A program made the position numbers and the translations under genes. The notes under the pieces are model-generated. The model was not told the origin of the DNA. It did not search any database and saw only the letters and a program-made list of their open reading frames with translations. A stretch of DNA of 64,000 nucleotides from Streptomyces sp. NBC_01788 (GTDB lineage Bacteria; Actinomycetota; Actinomycetes; Streptomycetales; Streptomycetaceae): the NCBI RefSeq assembly GCF_035917575.1, contig NZ_CP109090.1, positions 8,205,446 through 8,269,445 of the forward strand, written 5' to 3'. This document shows, piece after piece, positions 16,745 through 25,242 of this stretch. Position 1 is the first letter of the stretch. Each line of letters starts with the position of its first letter.

Positions 16745-17512
16745 AAAGGAGGTGGCCGCCGTTCTGCCGATGCCACTCCTTGCCTCCGATCGGGCGTGGG
16801 TATCGACCGCTACAACCGCCAGCCGTCGCACCTGCCTTGACGGCTCTCGCCGCTCCAGAGTCGGCACTGGCCGATGGCCTCACCGGCGTGGCGCGGCCGT
16901 ACTGGCCGCTGCGGGGTCGCCTGATCTTCCGCGGCGGGGGACTCGTCTGCTCGCTCGGGCCGGGGGAGTGCAGGATGCCGACGTCAGCTTTGTCGCCCAG
17001 GTCGAGATCGACGAACTCGGCGTGCCCGTCGCGGGGGTGATGCGGCGAGTGCCAGCGAAAGCCAAGGCGTTCCTCCCGGCCGCCAACGGTCCTACCGCAG
17101 CGGCTGCGAGGGACCATCTGGAGCCGCCGGACCAAGGATGCGCCGCAGCCTGGCGGTACGGAGAAGAGGGCATCGTGGCGTCCTTCTGTGCGCAGCTCCG
17201 GAGAATGGCGCAATCCGCCGCGGCCAGGCTGCACGATCACGCATGGGGCAAGTGCGGGCCCGTGCGCGCCGTGGACTGGTCTCGGCCGCAGTCCGCTCTG
17301 GTGAACCCGCCGCCCGGCCAGGTTCCGGAGATCGCGAGCGGCCATGCGCGCGTACACAGCCGAGTGCCGACCGATAGTCAAGGGCGTGCATGTGATGGCG
17401 TGAACTAGCCCCGAAGAATGGGTAGTTGGGGACATCCCGGCGCCTCGTTGTCCGTGGTGGCCGTCAGCATGGAGCGCGTTGTGGGACGTGACGACCATCT
17501 GGGGGAAACTGC
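16745..17512. other. 768-bp stretch without a supported gene
   Basis: Long frames exist on both strands (for example plus 16752-17408 and minus 16710-17666), but neither has a clear ribosome site, the predicted proteins are low-complexity in Arg/Ala/Pro, and no motif is recognisable. A segment at about 16978-17070 reads sensibly in one plus frame (DVSFVAQVEIDELGVPVAG) and may be a remnant of a lost gene. I see no tRNA, repeat or terminator. Confidence 0.35.
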
Positions 17513-17863
17513 ATGCCATTCGTGCGGCCGTACGTGCGTTCTGACGGAACACCGGTCCGGGGACATACCCGATGGGCGCCGGGTGCGCGCCGGGAGCTGA
17601 CCATCTTCGCCTTCGCTGCGCTGGTGGTGCTCGGGTATGGCAACAGCGCGGATGCCGGTGATGCATCCGGCACCCGCCCCCAGCCCCAGGCCTCCTACCC
17701 GGTCCGCTACGACCGTGTTGGTACCGGCGGGGAGGGGCGTGCCGTGCCGAGCCCGACGGTGTCGTACCCGGTCAGATTCGATACCCCCACGATCCACAGG
17801 GTGGTGCCCACGCCGACCGTGTCGTACCCGATCGACTTCTCACGTCTGAGAGGCGGACGATGA
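17513..17863 (+). CDS. Small secreted/anchored protein with SYPVR(Y/F)D repeats
   Basis: A 116-residue protein. It opens with a basic region ending GARREL, then a hydrophobic segment TIFAFAALVVLGY (about 30-43), followed by a Pro/Thr-rich tail in which a short motif is repeated three times: ASYPVRYD, VSYPVRFD and VSYPIDF. GGGGGAA lies 6 bases before the ATG. The stop overlaps the start of the Mrr-type nuclease gene (ATGA), so the two are co-translated. I do not know a function; the N-terminal layout is familiar from Streptomyces proteins placed next to nuclease genes. Confidence 0.6.
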   Translation: MPFVRPYVRSDGTPVRGHTRWAPGARRELTIFAFAALVVLGYGNSADAGDASGTRPQPQASYPVRYDRVGTGGEGRAVPSPTVSYPVRFDTPTIHRVVPTPTVSYPIDFSRLRGGR

Positions 17864-18543
17864 CCCGGCGCCGCCCCGCCCGCCAGTCGCGCCGCAAGCA
17901 GCAGGACGATGCCCAGTTCGTCCTTGTGGCTGTGATCGCGGCAGGGGCGATCGCTCTCGTGGTGGCGGTGGTCCACTGGCTGCTCGCGCACTGGTGGCTG
18001 CTGCTCGTGGCGGCTGTCGTCGCCGTCCCGGCCTTCGTCGTCTGGTGGCGCCAGCGGGCGGAGCGCATGCGCTGGGAACAGGTCCAGGCGCGCGCTCTGC
18101 GCTACGGCCTGGCCCAACTGGACGCTCTCTCCGACCGGCAGTTCGAGTTCGCCGTACGTGACCTCATGCGCCGGGACGGCTGCACCGATGCCGTCCAGGT
18201 CGGCGGGCAGGGAGACCTGGGCGCGGACGTGAAAGCGACTGACCCGTTGGGACGCCGGTGGGTGATCCAGTGCAAGCATCGCCGCGGCGGTGAACGCGGT
18301 GCCGCCGTGGGAACGCCGGAGCTGCAGGTCCTCAACGGCACGGGCCGCCCGGTCCACAAGGCCGACGTGGTGGTGATGCTGACCAACGGCAGGATCACCC
18401 AGCCCGGCCGTACCTTCGCCCGCCAGCAGCGCCTCCACCTCGTCGACCGCAACCTGCTGGGGGCCTGGGCGTCGCAGGGTCGGCCCCTGTGGGAACTGCT
18501 GCCCGCACTTCCCGCTCCCCGCAGACCGTCCTCCCTTTCCTGA
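17860..18543 (+). CDS. Membrane-anchored Mrr-type restriction endonuclease
   Basis: A 227-residue protein. A basic N-terminus is followed by two transmembrane segments (about 20-42 and 45-62: VLVAVIAAGAIALVVAVVHW and a Leu/Val-rich second). The C-terminal domain is an Mrr_cat endonuclease: LDALSDRQFEFAVRDLMRRD, then GGQGDLGADVKATDPLG and WVIQCKHRR. The catalytic set is the Glu of FEF, the Asp of GAD and the QxK of QCK. Mrr proteins cut modified or foreign DNA. Coupling to the preceding repeat protein by a 4-base overlap suggests they act together at the membrane. Confidence 0.85.
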   Translation: MTRRRPARQSRRKQQDDAQFVLVAVIAAGAIALVVAVVHWLLAHWWLLLVAAVVAVPAFVVWWRQRAERMRWEQVQARALRYGLAQLDALSDRQFEFAVRDLMRRDGCTDAVQVGGQGDLGADVKATDPLGRRWVIQCKHRRGGERGAAVGTPELQVLNGTGRPVHKADVVVMLTNGRITQPGRTFARQQRLHLVDRNLLGAWASQGRPLWELLPALPAPRRPSSLS

Positions 18544-18682
18544 GCGGATCCACCGAAGTCGCCGCATCGAATGCCGCAGGTCCTGAAGCGTGTCGCCAAC
18601 AGAGGGCCGCTGATGCTCGGCGTGCTGACGCACACCGCGTGGCAGGCCAGAGGGCAGCCGTGAATGGCCGCATATCTGTGGC
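18544..18682. other. Intergenic between convergent genes
   Basis: Short spacer between the Mrr-type gene and the convergent coiled-coil regulator. No hairpin with long arms was seen. Confidence 0.3.
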
Positions 18683-19288
18683 TCATCCAGCGGATTCGTG
18701 CTGGGCCTCGTCCGTAGCTGCTGCCTCTTGTTCCGGTGTACCAGCGGCGGTGTAGAAGACCGAGGAGCCTTGCTTGGTTCGGTGGATGCGGCTCTTGGCC
18801 ACCAGGTTTTCGAGAGTGGTGCGCACGACCTTGGTGTCGATGGTGCGCTCGGTGTGGGCCTGCCTGAGTACTTCGGCGATTTCCGCCGCGGAACGGGGCT
18901 CGCTCTGCTCGGCGACATGCTGGTGGATGAGGTCGACCAGAGTGGGCTGCGCCGTCTTCGCGGCCTCCGTCTTGCCCTGGGAGCGTTGCGACGGTGCCTT
19001 CTTCGCCGACGGGCGTGTGCCGGATGCCGACGCCGACTTCTTCCTGGGGGAGGGAACTGTGGCGCTGCCGGTGCTGGCCGGCTCGGGTGGGGAGGCCGGG
19101 ACACCAAGTGCCTGTTGCATGTTGAGCAGGACGGTGTGGTCTCGCTGCAGCGTTGCCAACTGCTCGTGCAGTGCTGCGAGTTCCGTTGTGACGCGTTCCT
19201 GCTCCTTGACGTTGTGTTCGAGGTCGCTGGTCACCTGGCTGACGTAGTGCGAAGTCAACTCGGTGCTGTGGGTTGTGCTTTCGGACAT
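18683..19288 (-). CDS. Coiled-coil protein with C-terminal winged helix (putative regulator)
   Basis: A 201-residue protein typical of Streptomyces. The N-terminal 65 residues form a coiled coil (VSQVTSDLEHNVKEQERVTT, then ELAALHEQLATLQRDHTVLL). A Ser/Lys/Ala-rich linker (70-110) leads to a winged-helix-like domain: LVDLIHQHVAEQSEPRSAAE, VLRQAHTERTIDTKVVRTTL and ENLVAKSRIHRTKQGSSVFY. This resembles small DNA-binding regulators that dimerise through the coil. ATG 19288 has GAGGAG six to eleven bases upstream. The target is unknown. It is alone on the minus strand. Confidence 0.7.
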   Translation of the reverse strand: MSESTTHSTELTSHYVSQVTSDLEHNVKEQERVTTELAALHEQLATLQRDHTVLLNMQQALGVPASPPEPASTGSATVPSPRKKSASASGTRPSAKKAPSQRSQGKTEAAKTAQPTLVDLIHQHVAEQSEPRSAAEIAEVLRQAHTERTIDTKVVRTTLENLVAKSRIHRTKQGSSVFYTAAGTPEQEAAATDEAQHESAG

Positions 19289-19473
19289 CGCTCGCTCCTC
19301 GGGTTCCTGACCTTGGCGAAGCCTCGCTGGGTCAGATGCGGCGCGTCAGGAAGGACGCTCTGGCCGCAGTATGCTCCGGCCCAGCGATATTACGGGTGGG
19401 AAGCCCTGTTTCCGCTGTGCGGTGCGCAGAGCCATGTGCCCTCGGATGGACATCGTCTCGGCGCGAGAGCTTC

Positions 19474-20520
19474 TTATCGATGGGGCAGCCGCGGATGCCA
19501 CGTGAGGGGTCCCGGCTCCGTGTGAGGCGAGCGCGATTGCCACAACACCTCGTCTGTCTCCCGGTTGGGACACCATGCTGTCAGCGCCCGCAGGGCGACC
19601 AGCCGGTCGAGCAACTCGGCTGTCTGTTCCCAGGAATACCCGCCCAGGCGGGTGAGCACATCCATGCCGATGCTGCACACCGTGCGGTCGGCGCTGTGCG
19701 CGGACAGGATCAAGGCGATCAGACGCAGCGCAGGCGGCGAGGCCATGGGCAGGCGCAACGGTGTGGGGAGCAGTGCCCAGTGGGCGGCGCGGCCGCGTGA
19801 TCTGCGGCCGGGAACTTGGTCCAGGACGGTGGCGTCGAGCAGCTGTACCTCCACCTGCGTGGGCCTGAGGTCGGGGCATCGCAGCCAGGCCGCGTGGGCG
19901 AGTTCCTCCCAGACTTCCCTGCGTCCGCGCAGGCGCATGCCGCGCAGCAGGCCCGCAGGCAGGCGGGTGTGACCGCGGGCGTCGGCGCGCAGCGTGCACT
20001 GGACGGCGAGCAAGCGGGCGGCGGGGGAGGTGAACTGAGGCAGCGCGGCGGCGAGGTAGGTAAGTGTCTCCCGCGCTCGCAGGTGTTCCTCGGCTCCGAG
20101 CCGGTGTGGGCCACGTGCGGGTACCGACGGGGCGGGGGAGTGGGGGCTGCCGAGTTGGGTGTCGGGGACGACGGCGGTGTGGCTGGTCGCGGCCGCGCAG
20201 GCCGCGCAGGCGTCGGCCAGCCGCCAGGCGCGGCCGCCGCGGCCCTGGGTGAGGGCGAGCAGGACCGGGCCGGCGCAGCCGCGGTGGCGCGGATGCCAGC
20301 GGCAGCCCTGGGCCCGGCACTGGCAGGTGCGCAGGTGCCCGGGCAGCGCGTCGGCGCGTGCGTGGCAGGCCAGATGGGCCAGGGCGGCGGACCGCGCGGT
20401 AGTCGCCTCGCATGCGGGCGTGCGGGCGGTGCACTGGGCGCAGACCAGGTTGGGGCCGCCTGCCCGCGGATGCAGTTCCACCGTCCAGATGCGCCGCACC
20501 GCGGCACCGCCGAGCCTCAT
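19474..20520 (-). CDS. Streptomyces hypothetical with Cys/His clusters
   Basis: A 348-residue protein. The N-terminal third is rich in Cys and His: LVCAQCTARTPACE, HLACHARADALPGHLRTCQC, GCRWHPRHRGC and ACAACAAAT, suggesting zinc binding. The rest is Arg/Leu-rich and helical, with no enzyme motif that I recognise. AGGAGG lies 10 bases before ATG 20520, so the start is well supported. It is divergent from the XRE gene, and the shared region holds three palindromic operators, so both genes are probably controlled by that regulator. Confidence 0.6.
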   Translation of the reverse strand: MRLGGAAVRRIWTVELHPRAGGPNLVCAQCTARTPACEATTARSAALAHLACHARADALPGHLRTCQCRAQGCRWHPRHRGCAGPVLLALTQGRGGRAWRLADACAACAAATSHTAVVPDTQLGSPHSPAPSVPARGPHRLGAEEHLRARETLTYLAAALPQFTSPAARLLAVQCTLRADARGHTRLPAGLLRGMRLRGRREVWEELAHAAWLRCPDLRPTQVEVQLLDATVLDQVPGRRSRGRAAHWALLPTPLRLPMASPPALRLIALILSAHSADRTVCSIGMDVLTRLGGYSWEQTAELLDRLVALRALTAWCPNRETDEVLWQSRSPHTEPGPLTWHPRLPHR

Positions 20521-20598
20521 CGGCCGACCGTCCTCCTGTCTGTTCGTGTCGTAGGGCTGGATCGCCTGCGGTCAGGCGTTCCGGACGGACGCACGGTA

Positions 20599-20682
20599 GT
20601 GCAGATCCCTGCACCAGGGGCGCGCGATCCTCTCCAGGGAAGAAAGTGCAGAGGTCTGCACTGACGGGGCAGAGGTCTGCAC
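20599..20682. promoter_or_regulatory. Three copies of a GTGCAGA..TCTGCAC operator
   Basis: Three 16-bp inverted repeats: GTGCAGATCCCTGCAC (20599-20614), GTGCAGAGGTCTGCAC (20646-20661) and GGGCAGAGGTCTGCAC (20667-20682). The second is perfect with 7-bp arms; the third is offset by exactly 21 bp (two helical turns). They fill the region between the minus-strand gene starting at 20520 and the XRE gene starting at 20697. The last copy ends 14 bases before the XRE start, consistent with autorepression. Confidence 0.7.
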
Positions 20683-20696
20683 CGTCGGATGGTGGG

Positions 20697-20960
20697 GTGA
20701 CGATCATCCCGCCCGATCCCGACCTCAACGCGCTGCGCGTCGAACTCGTGCGGCTGCGGGGCGAGCGCGGATGGACCTACGACGAACTCGCCGAACGCAG
20801 CAACCTGGCCCGGCGCACCCTCATCGACCTCGAGCACGGCCGCAGCACCGGGACCGTCACCACCTGGCACGCGCTGGCCCACGCCTTCGACGTCCCCATC
20901 GAACGCTTCCTCACCGCGCTGTGTGAAGGTCACCCCGTCCCGGGCACTCCTCAGCCCTGA
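20697..20960 (+). CDS. XRE-family helix-turn-helix regulator
   Basis: An 87-residue, single-domain DNA-binding protein: LNALRVELVRLRGERGWTYD, ELAERSNLARRTLIDLEHGR and TWHALAHAFDVPIERFLTAL cover the complete five-helix XRE fold. GTG 20697 is taken because the folded domain starts there and because longer frames would read through the operators. GGTGGG lies just ahead of the GTG. Three palindromes directly upstream make it the likely binder of those sites and a regulator of both divergent genes. Confidence 0.75.
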   Translation: MTIIPPDPDLNALRVELVRLRGERGWTYDELAERSNLARRTLIDLEHGRSTGTVTTWHALAHAFDVPIERFLTALCEGHPVPGTPQP

Positions 20961-21124
20961 TCCGGCCGCTCATCGGACACGGACAGGAATCACCCGGCCG
21001 GGCGAGACGGCATCGAACGAAAGATCCACCTCTCGGGCAGCTGTTCCCATGTATGGGGCCGATCGTGTGACATCCCCGGAAGCCGCCCCCGGCCATCGGC
21101 GCGCCACCTGGCACGGTCACCGCC

Positions 21125-21994
21125 ATGCACTCCCACCCCCTGCCCGCGGACCGTCACTGGGACGGCAGCCCCCGCCGCGTCTCCCGCCGTCGCGGTCTGC
21201 AGATCGCCCCGGCCAGCCGCAGCCGTCTGCTGCGCGCCGGGCAGAGCGGCCGCTGCCGTCACTGCGGCAACCGCGTCGACTGGTACCCGCGCCACGATGA
21301 CCGCCCCATCGCTCTGCACCCTGCGGACGTCGCGGTCGTCGGAACCCCGGCGTCCTGCCGCTGGCACATTGGCGGCGGCATCGCCCACCCCCACGACGAC
21401 GGCAGTGCCTGGTGCCGCATCCCTCACGCCGTCCTCTGTCCCCAGCAGCCTTTGCGTTCCCACATCGGCCATACCCGGCTCACCTCGTTGCGCCGTGACC
21501 TCGCCGTGCACTCCCGCCGCCTCATCGACACCGGCGCCTTCACCCCTCAGCCCTGCCCCCAGGCCCCTGCAGCTGCGCCAGCTGGCGAGGCCGGACAGCC
21601 CATCCGTCCCGTCGTCCGGATCCTCCTCGTTCCCTACCTCGGCCGCAGCCCCCTGGAAGACATCCGCTGCGTCGCCCAGACCCGCCAACGCCGCCGCTGC
21701 ACCCTCACCGTCCTCGCCCCCGGCCACCTGGCGGGCCGCTGGAGACTCCTGCCCACCGGCCCCCACCACGGCCAACTCGCCCTTCCCGGCACCACGATGG
21801 CTGTTTACGACCTCAGCCACCTGCCCTACACCCACCAACTACGCTGGCGCGCCCAGCACTGCCCCGCCCACGCCACCGGAACCGCCCCCGATCTCACCCT
21901 CGCCGACTGGCAGGTCTTCGACCCCCTCCTGCACGCGGCGCACATCCGCACCCGCCTGCCGCACATTCCGGCACGCGGGCTGGGGGGCCGGTGA
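21125..21994 (+). CDS. DUF6083-type Streptomyces protein
   Basis: A 289-residue protein whose N-terminal half contains GQSGRCRHCGNRVDWYPRHD, RPIALHPADVAVV, then CRWHIGGGIAHPHDDGSAWC and RIPHAVLCPQ. The paired Cys/His suggest a zinc site, and the pattern is the one I associate with DUF6083 proteins found in Streptomyces arms and plasmids. Function is unknown. The C-terminal half lacks known motifs. The stop overlaps the next start (GTGA), so it forms an operon with the following small protein and the helicase. Confidence 0.6.
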   Translation: MHSHPLPADRHWDGSPRRVSRRRGLQIAPASRSRLLRAGQSGRCRHCGNRVDWYPRHDDRPIALHPADVAVVGTPASCRWHIGGGIAHPHDDGSAWCRIPHAVLCPQQPLRSHIGHTRLTSLRRDLAVHSRRLIDTGAFTPQPCPQAPAAAPAGEAGQPIRPVVRILLVPYLGRSPLEDIRCVAQTRQRRRCTLTVLAPGHLAGRWRLLPTGPHHGQLALPGTTMAVYDLSHLPYTHQLRWRAQHCPAHATGTAPDLTLADWQVFDPLLHAAHIRTRLPHIPARGLGGR

Positions 21995-22470
21995 CAGTGC
22001 AGCACGCCCTGGAAATCGTGCTGACACGGCCTGCGACGGCGGCCGAGCTTCGCTGCGCTGGCCAAGACTGGCCGCTCGCAGCCAACCACGACACCAGCCG
22101 CCTCATGGCCGTGGCAGGCGGTAAAACCCCGGAACGGGCCGCACACCGCCTGCGCCAGCAGCTCACCGGCCGACTGCCCATCGACGTGATCACGACCCAC
22201 TACCCAGACGCGTACGGACACGTCCTGCTCAACATCGCCTTCCCTCCGGCCGCCTACACCGCCCTGGAACGAGACGCCCGCCACGCGGGCCAGAGCCCCG
22301 AACGCTACGTACACGCAGCCATCCACCGCGCCCTCGACGAGCACACCGCCCAGGAAGCCGACCGCCTCAACCACGCCGTCCGCCAACTCCTCGCCCACAC
22401 CAGCCCCGCACACCTGATCGCCGCCGTCGGCCACGCACTCACCCAACTCCCCGAAAGCCCCAGGCCATGA
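21991..22470 (+). CDS. Hypothetical protein in DUF6083-helicase operon
   Basis: A 159-residue protein of unknown function, GTG start overlapping the previous stop and its own stop overlapping the next ATG. The C-terminal half is strongly helical (AAYTALERDARHAGQSPERY, then EADRLNHAVRQLLAHTSPAH) and begins like a ribbon-helix-helix or CopG-type segment. The N-terminal half has LTRPATAAELRCAG followed by a basic HRLRQQLTGRL helix. It may be a partner of the helicase it is coupled to. Confidence 0.55.
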   Translation: MTVQHALEIVLTRPATAAELRCAGQDWPLAANHDTSRLMAVAGGKTPERAAHRLRQQLTGRLPIDVITTHYPDAYGHVLLNIAFPPAAYTALERDARHAGQSPERYVHAAIHRALDEHTAQEADRLNHAVRQLLAHTSPAHLIAAVGHALTQLPESPRP

Positions 22471-23936
22471 ACCCCACAGACGAACAAGCCGCGGCCGCCG
22501 ACGCCTTCCACAGCGGCGACCACCTCGCCCTCCAGGCCGGCGCCGGAACCGGCAAGACCACCACCCTCGCCCTCCTCGCCCACGCCACCACACGCCGCGG
22601 CCGCTACCTCGCCTACAACCGGGCCATCGCCCAGGACGCCCGCACCCGCTTCCCGGACACTGTCCAGTGCAAGACCGCACACGCACTCGCTTACGCGGCC
22701 GTCGGCCGCCGCTACACCCGCCGCCTGAACGCACCCCGCCGCCCCGCCTGGCAGACCGGCCAGGCCCTCGGCATCACCAAGCACCTGCACCTCGGCGAGC
22801 GCCAGGTGACACAGAAGGCCCTCTCCAACGCCACCCTTCGCACCGTCGCCCGTTTCTGCCACACCGGCGACGAGACCATCACCCCCCACCACGTGCCCCC
22901 ACTGCGCGGCCTGGAAGACCCCGACCTCCACGCCCAACTCGCCGCACACATCGTGCCCTTCGCCCGCAAAGCCTGGACCGACCTGCAACACCCGGACGAC
23001 GGGGCCGTCCGCTTCGACCACGACCACTACCTGAAAATCTGGGCTCTCACCCGCCCCCGCATCGACGCCGACTTCCTGCTCCTGGACGAAGCCCAGGACA
23101 CCAACCCCGTCGTCGAACAGATCTTCCTCAACCAGCGCGACCACACCCAACTGGTCATGGTCGGCGACTCCGCCCAGGCCATCTACCACTGGCGCGGCGC
23201 CAAAGACATCATGACCGGCTTCGACGGCACCCACCTGACCCTGTCCCAGTCCTTCCGCTTCGGCCCCGACCTCGCCGCGGAAGCCAACCGCTGGCTACGC
23301 CTGGCCGACGCCCCCATCCGCCTGACCGGCACCCCGGCGGTGCCCACCGAACTCGGCCCCGTCACCCGGCCGGACGCCGTACTGTGCCGCACCAACATGG
23401 GCGCCATGGCCCACGTCATGACCCTCATGGCCACCGGACACCAGGTCGCCCTCGCCGGCGGAGGCGACAGCCTGCAGGCCCTGGCCCTCGCCGCCCGAGA
23501 CCTGAAAGACGGCCACCGCACCCACCACCCCGAACTGCTCCTCTTCCCCAGCTGGGGCGACCTGCAGGACTACGCCGCCCACGACCCCGCCGGCCGCGAC
23601 CTGCAACCCCTAGTCAACCTCGTCGACACCCACGGCCCCGACGCCATCCTCACCGCCCTCGCCCACCTCACACCCGAACAGCACGCCCAGGTCACCGTCT
23701 CCACCGCCCACAAGGCCAAAGGACGCGAATGGCCCCGCGTGCTCATCGCAGACGACTTCGCCCGACCCAACGACAGCACGACCGACGAACAGACAAGCAC
23801 CACGAGACCCCCCGACCCCATCGACGACGCCGAAGCCCGCCTGGCCTACGTAGCGGTCACCCGCACCCGCCAGCGCCTCGACCTGGGCGGCCTCTCCTGG
23901 ATCCACCACCACCCCGACGGCAGCCCACCCGTCTGA
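22467..23936 (+). CDS. UvrD/Rep-family superfamily 1 helicase
   Basis: A 489-residue SF1 helicase with all main motifs: motif I GAGTGKTTT (25-33), Ia YLAYNRAIA, II FLLLDEAQDTNP, III LVMVGDSAQAIYHWRGA, IV-like LSQSFRFGPDLAAEAN, V VSTAHKAKGREWPRVLI and VI LAYVAVTRTRQRLDLG. The motif spacing recalls FBH1-like and ICE-encoded helicases more than full-length UvrD, since the 1B/2B insertions are short. It should translocate 3'-5' on single-stranded DNA. It is the last gene of a three-gene coupled operon, so the two upstream proteins of unknown function may assist it in DNA repair or element maintenance. Confidence 0.85.
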   Translation: MNPTDEQAAAADAFHSGDHLALQAGAGTGKTTTLALLAHATTRRGRYLAYNRAIAQDARTRFPDTVQCKTAHALAYAAVGRRYTRRLNAPRRPAWQTGQALGITKHLHLGERQVTQKALSNATLRTVARFCHTGDETITPHHVPPLRGLEDPDLHAQLAAHIVPFARKAWTDLQHPDDGAVRFDHDHYLKIWALTRPRIDADFLLLDEAQDTNPVVEQIFLNQRDHTQLVMVGDSAQAIYHWRGAKDIMTGFDGTHLTLSQSFRFGPDLAAEANRWLRLADAPIRLTGTPAVPTELGPVTRPDAVLCRTNMGAMAHVMTLMATGHQVALAGGGDSLQALALAARDLKDGHRTHHPELLLFPSWGDLQDYAAHDPAGRDLQPLVNLVDTHGPDAILTALAHLTPEQHAQVTVSTAHKAKGREWPRVLIADDFARPNDSTTDEQTSTTRPPDPIDDAEARLAYVAVTRTRQRLDLGGLSWIHHHPDGSPPV

Positions 23937-24078
23937 GTAATCCGGCAATGTACGGACGTGGCCACGCGAGGTCGTACTGGAAGACCTCTGGTCCGTCTGT
24001 GCCTGCGAGGTTCCACTTGGCCCGTCGGTAATCCTTGTCGGCCGAACGCGGCCGTCACGGCAACGCACTGTTGCAGTG

Positions 24079-25242
24079 TTAGGCCGCGTTGGCGGGCGTC
24101 GGCATCAGTGTGTGTGCGGTGCGGGTGATGAGGTGGGCGGCTTGGTCGATGTCGGTGTCGGTGGTGGTGCGGCCGATGCTGAGCCGGAGGGTGGCTCGGG
24201 CCTGGTTGCGGGTGAGTCCGATCGCGGTGAGAACGTGGGAGGGTTCGCCGCTTCCGGTGTTGCAGGCCGAGCCGGTGGATGCGGCGATGCCGGGGAGGCG
24301 GTCGAGGAGGTCGGTGGCTTCGATGCCGGGGAGAGTGAGGCTGAGGTTTCCTGGCAGTCGCCGGTGCGGATGGCCGTTGACGGTGGCGCCGGGGAGCGTG
24401 GCCAGGAGGCGGTCCTGGAGCCGGTCACGCAGGGCCCGGATGCGGGTCGGGGGCGGGACCGCGTCCGTGGTGATGAGGTGGGCGGCGGCGCCGAAGCCGA
24501 CGATCGCGGGGACGTTGGGGGTGCCGGCCCGCAGGCCGCGTTCTTGTCCGCCGCCAGTCTGCTGTGCGGTGATGCGGAGGCCGCCGCGGATGTAAAGGGC
24601 GCCGATGCCTTTGGGGCCGTGGAGTTTGTGGGCGGACAGGGAAGCGAGGTCGACGCCGAGTTCGGCGACGTCGAGGAGTCCGTAGCCGGTGCTCTGGGCG
24701 GCGTCGGTGTGCAGGACAATGCCGCGCGGGGCGGTGATCTCGGCGATGGCTGCGAGCCGTTGCAGGGTGCCGATCTCGTTGTTGGCGTGCATCACGGAGA
24801 CCAGCACAGTGTTCGGGGTGAGGGCGGCGGCGATGTCGGCGGGGTGGGCTCGGCCGTGCCGGTCGACGCTGACGCGGGTGAGGGTGTAGCCGTGGTGATC
24901 GACGAGCTGCTGGCAGGCGGCGAGGACGGCCTTGTGCTCGATCGCAGTGGTGACGATGTGGCCGCCGTGCGGGCGGGCGGCCAGGGCGGCGCCGAGGATC
25001 GCGAGGTGATTGGCCTCGGTGGCGCCGGAGGTGAAGACGAGCTCCAGTGGGTTCTTGGCGCCGACCAGGTCGGCGACCTGCTGGCGGGCGGTGCGGATCG
25101 CCCTCGCGGCGGTGCGTCCGCAGGCGTGCGGGCTGGAGGGGTTGCCGTACTCATGGGTGAAGAACGGCAGCATTGCCTCGAGAACGCGCTCGTCGAGTGG
25201 AGTGGTGGCCTGGTGGTCGAGGTAGATCGGTGGGGTGTTCAT
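24079..25242 (-). CDS. Cysteine desulfurase (NifS/IscS/DndA type)
   Basis: A 387-residue PLP enzyme. It begins IYLDHQATTPLDERVLEAM, has TSGATEANHLAILG, the PLP-binding LSAHKLHGPKGIGAL with its Lys after His, and the mobile-loop catalytic Cys in ASTGSACNTGSGEPSHVL. It removes sulfur from cysteine as a persulfide for transfer to an acceptor, which could be Fe-S clusters, tRNA or DNA. It is the last gene of a minus-strand run (dCTP-deaminase-like, HIT, unknown, desulfurase), overlapping its upstream neighbour by 4 bases. That context favours a dedicated sulfur-transfer role over housekeeping. Confidence 0.92.
   Translation of the reverse strand: MNTPPIYLDHQATTPLDERVLEAMLPFFTHEYGNPSSPHACGRTAARAIRTARQQVADLVGAKNPLELVFTSGATEANHLAILGAALAARPHGGHIVTTAIEHKAVLAACQQLVDHHGYTLTRVSVDRHGRAHPADIAAALTPNTVLVSVMHANNEIGTLQRLAAIAEITAPRGIVLHTDAAQSTGYGLLDVAELGVDLASLSAHKLHGPKGIGALYIRGGLRITAQQTGGGQERGLRAGTPNVPAIVGFGAAAHLITTDAVPPPTRIRALRDRLQDRLLATLPGATVNGHPHRRLPGNLSLTLPGIEATDLLDRLPGIAASTGSACNTGSGEPSHVLTAIGLTRNQARATLRLSIGRTTTDTDIDQAAHLITRTAHTLMPTPANAA

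Noticed and set aside
16710..17666. Minus-strand 318-codon and plus-strand 218-codon frames
   Set aside because: Low-complexity composition, no ribosome sites and no recognised domain; kept only as a possible gene remnant.
19346..20728. Minus-strand 460-codon frame overlapping the Cys-rich gene
   Set aside because: Different frame of the same region, covers the operators of the XRE gene and gives an Arg/Pro-rich shadow.
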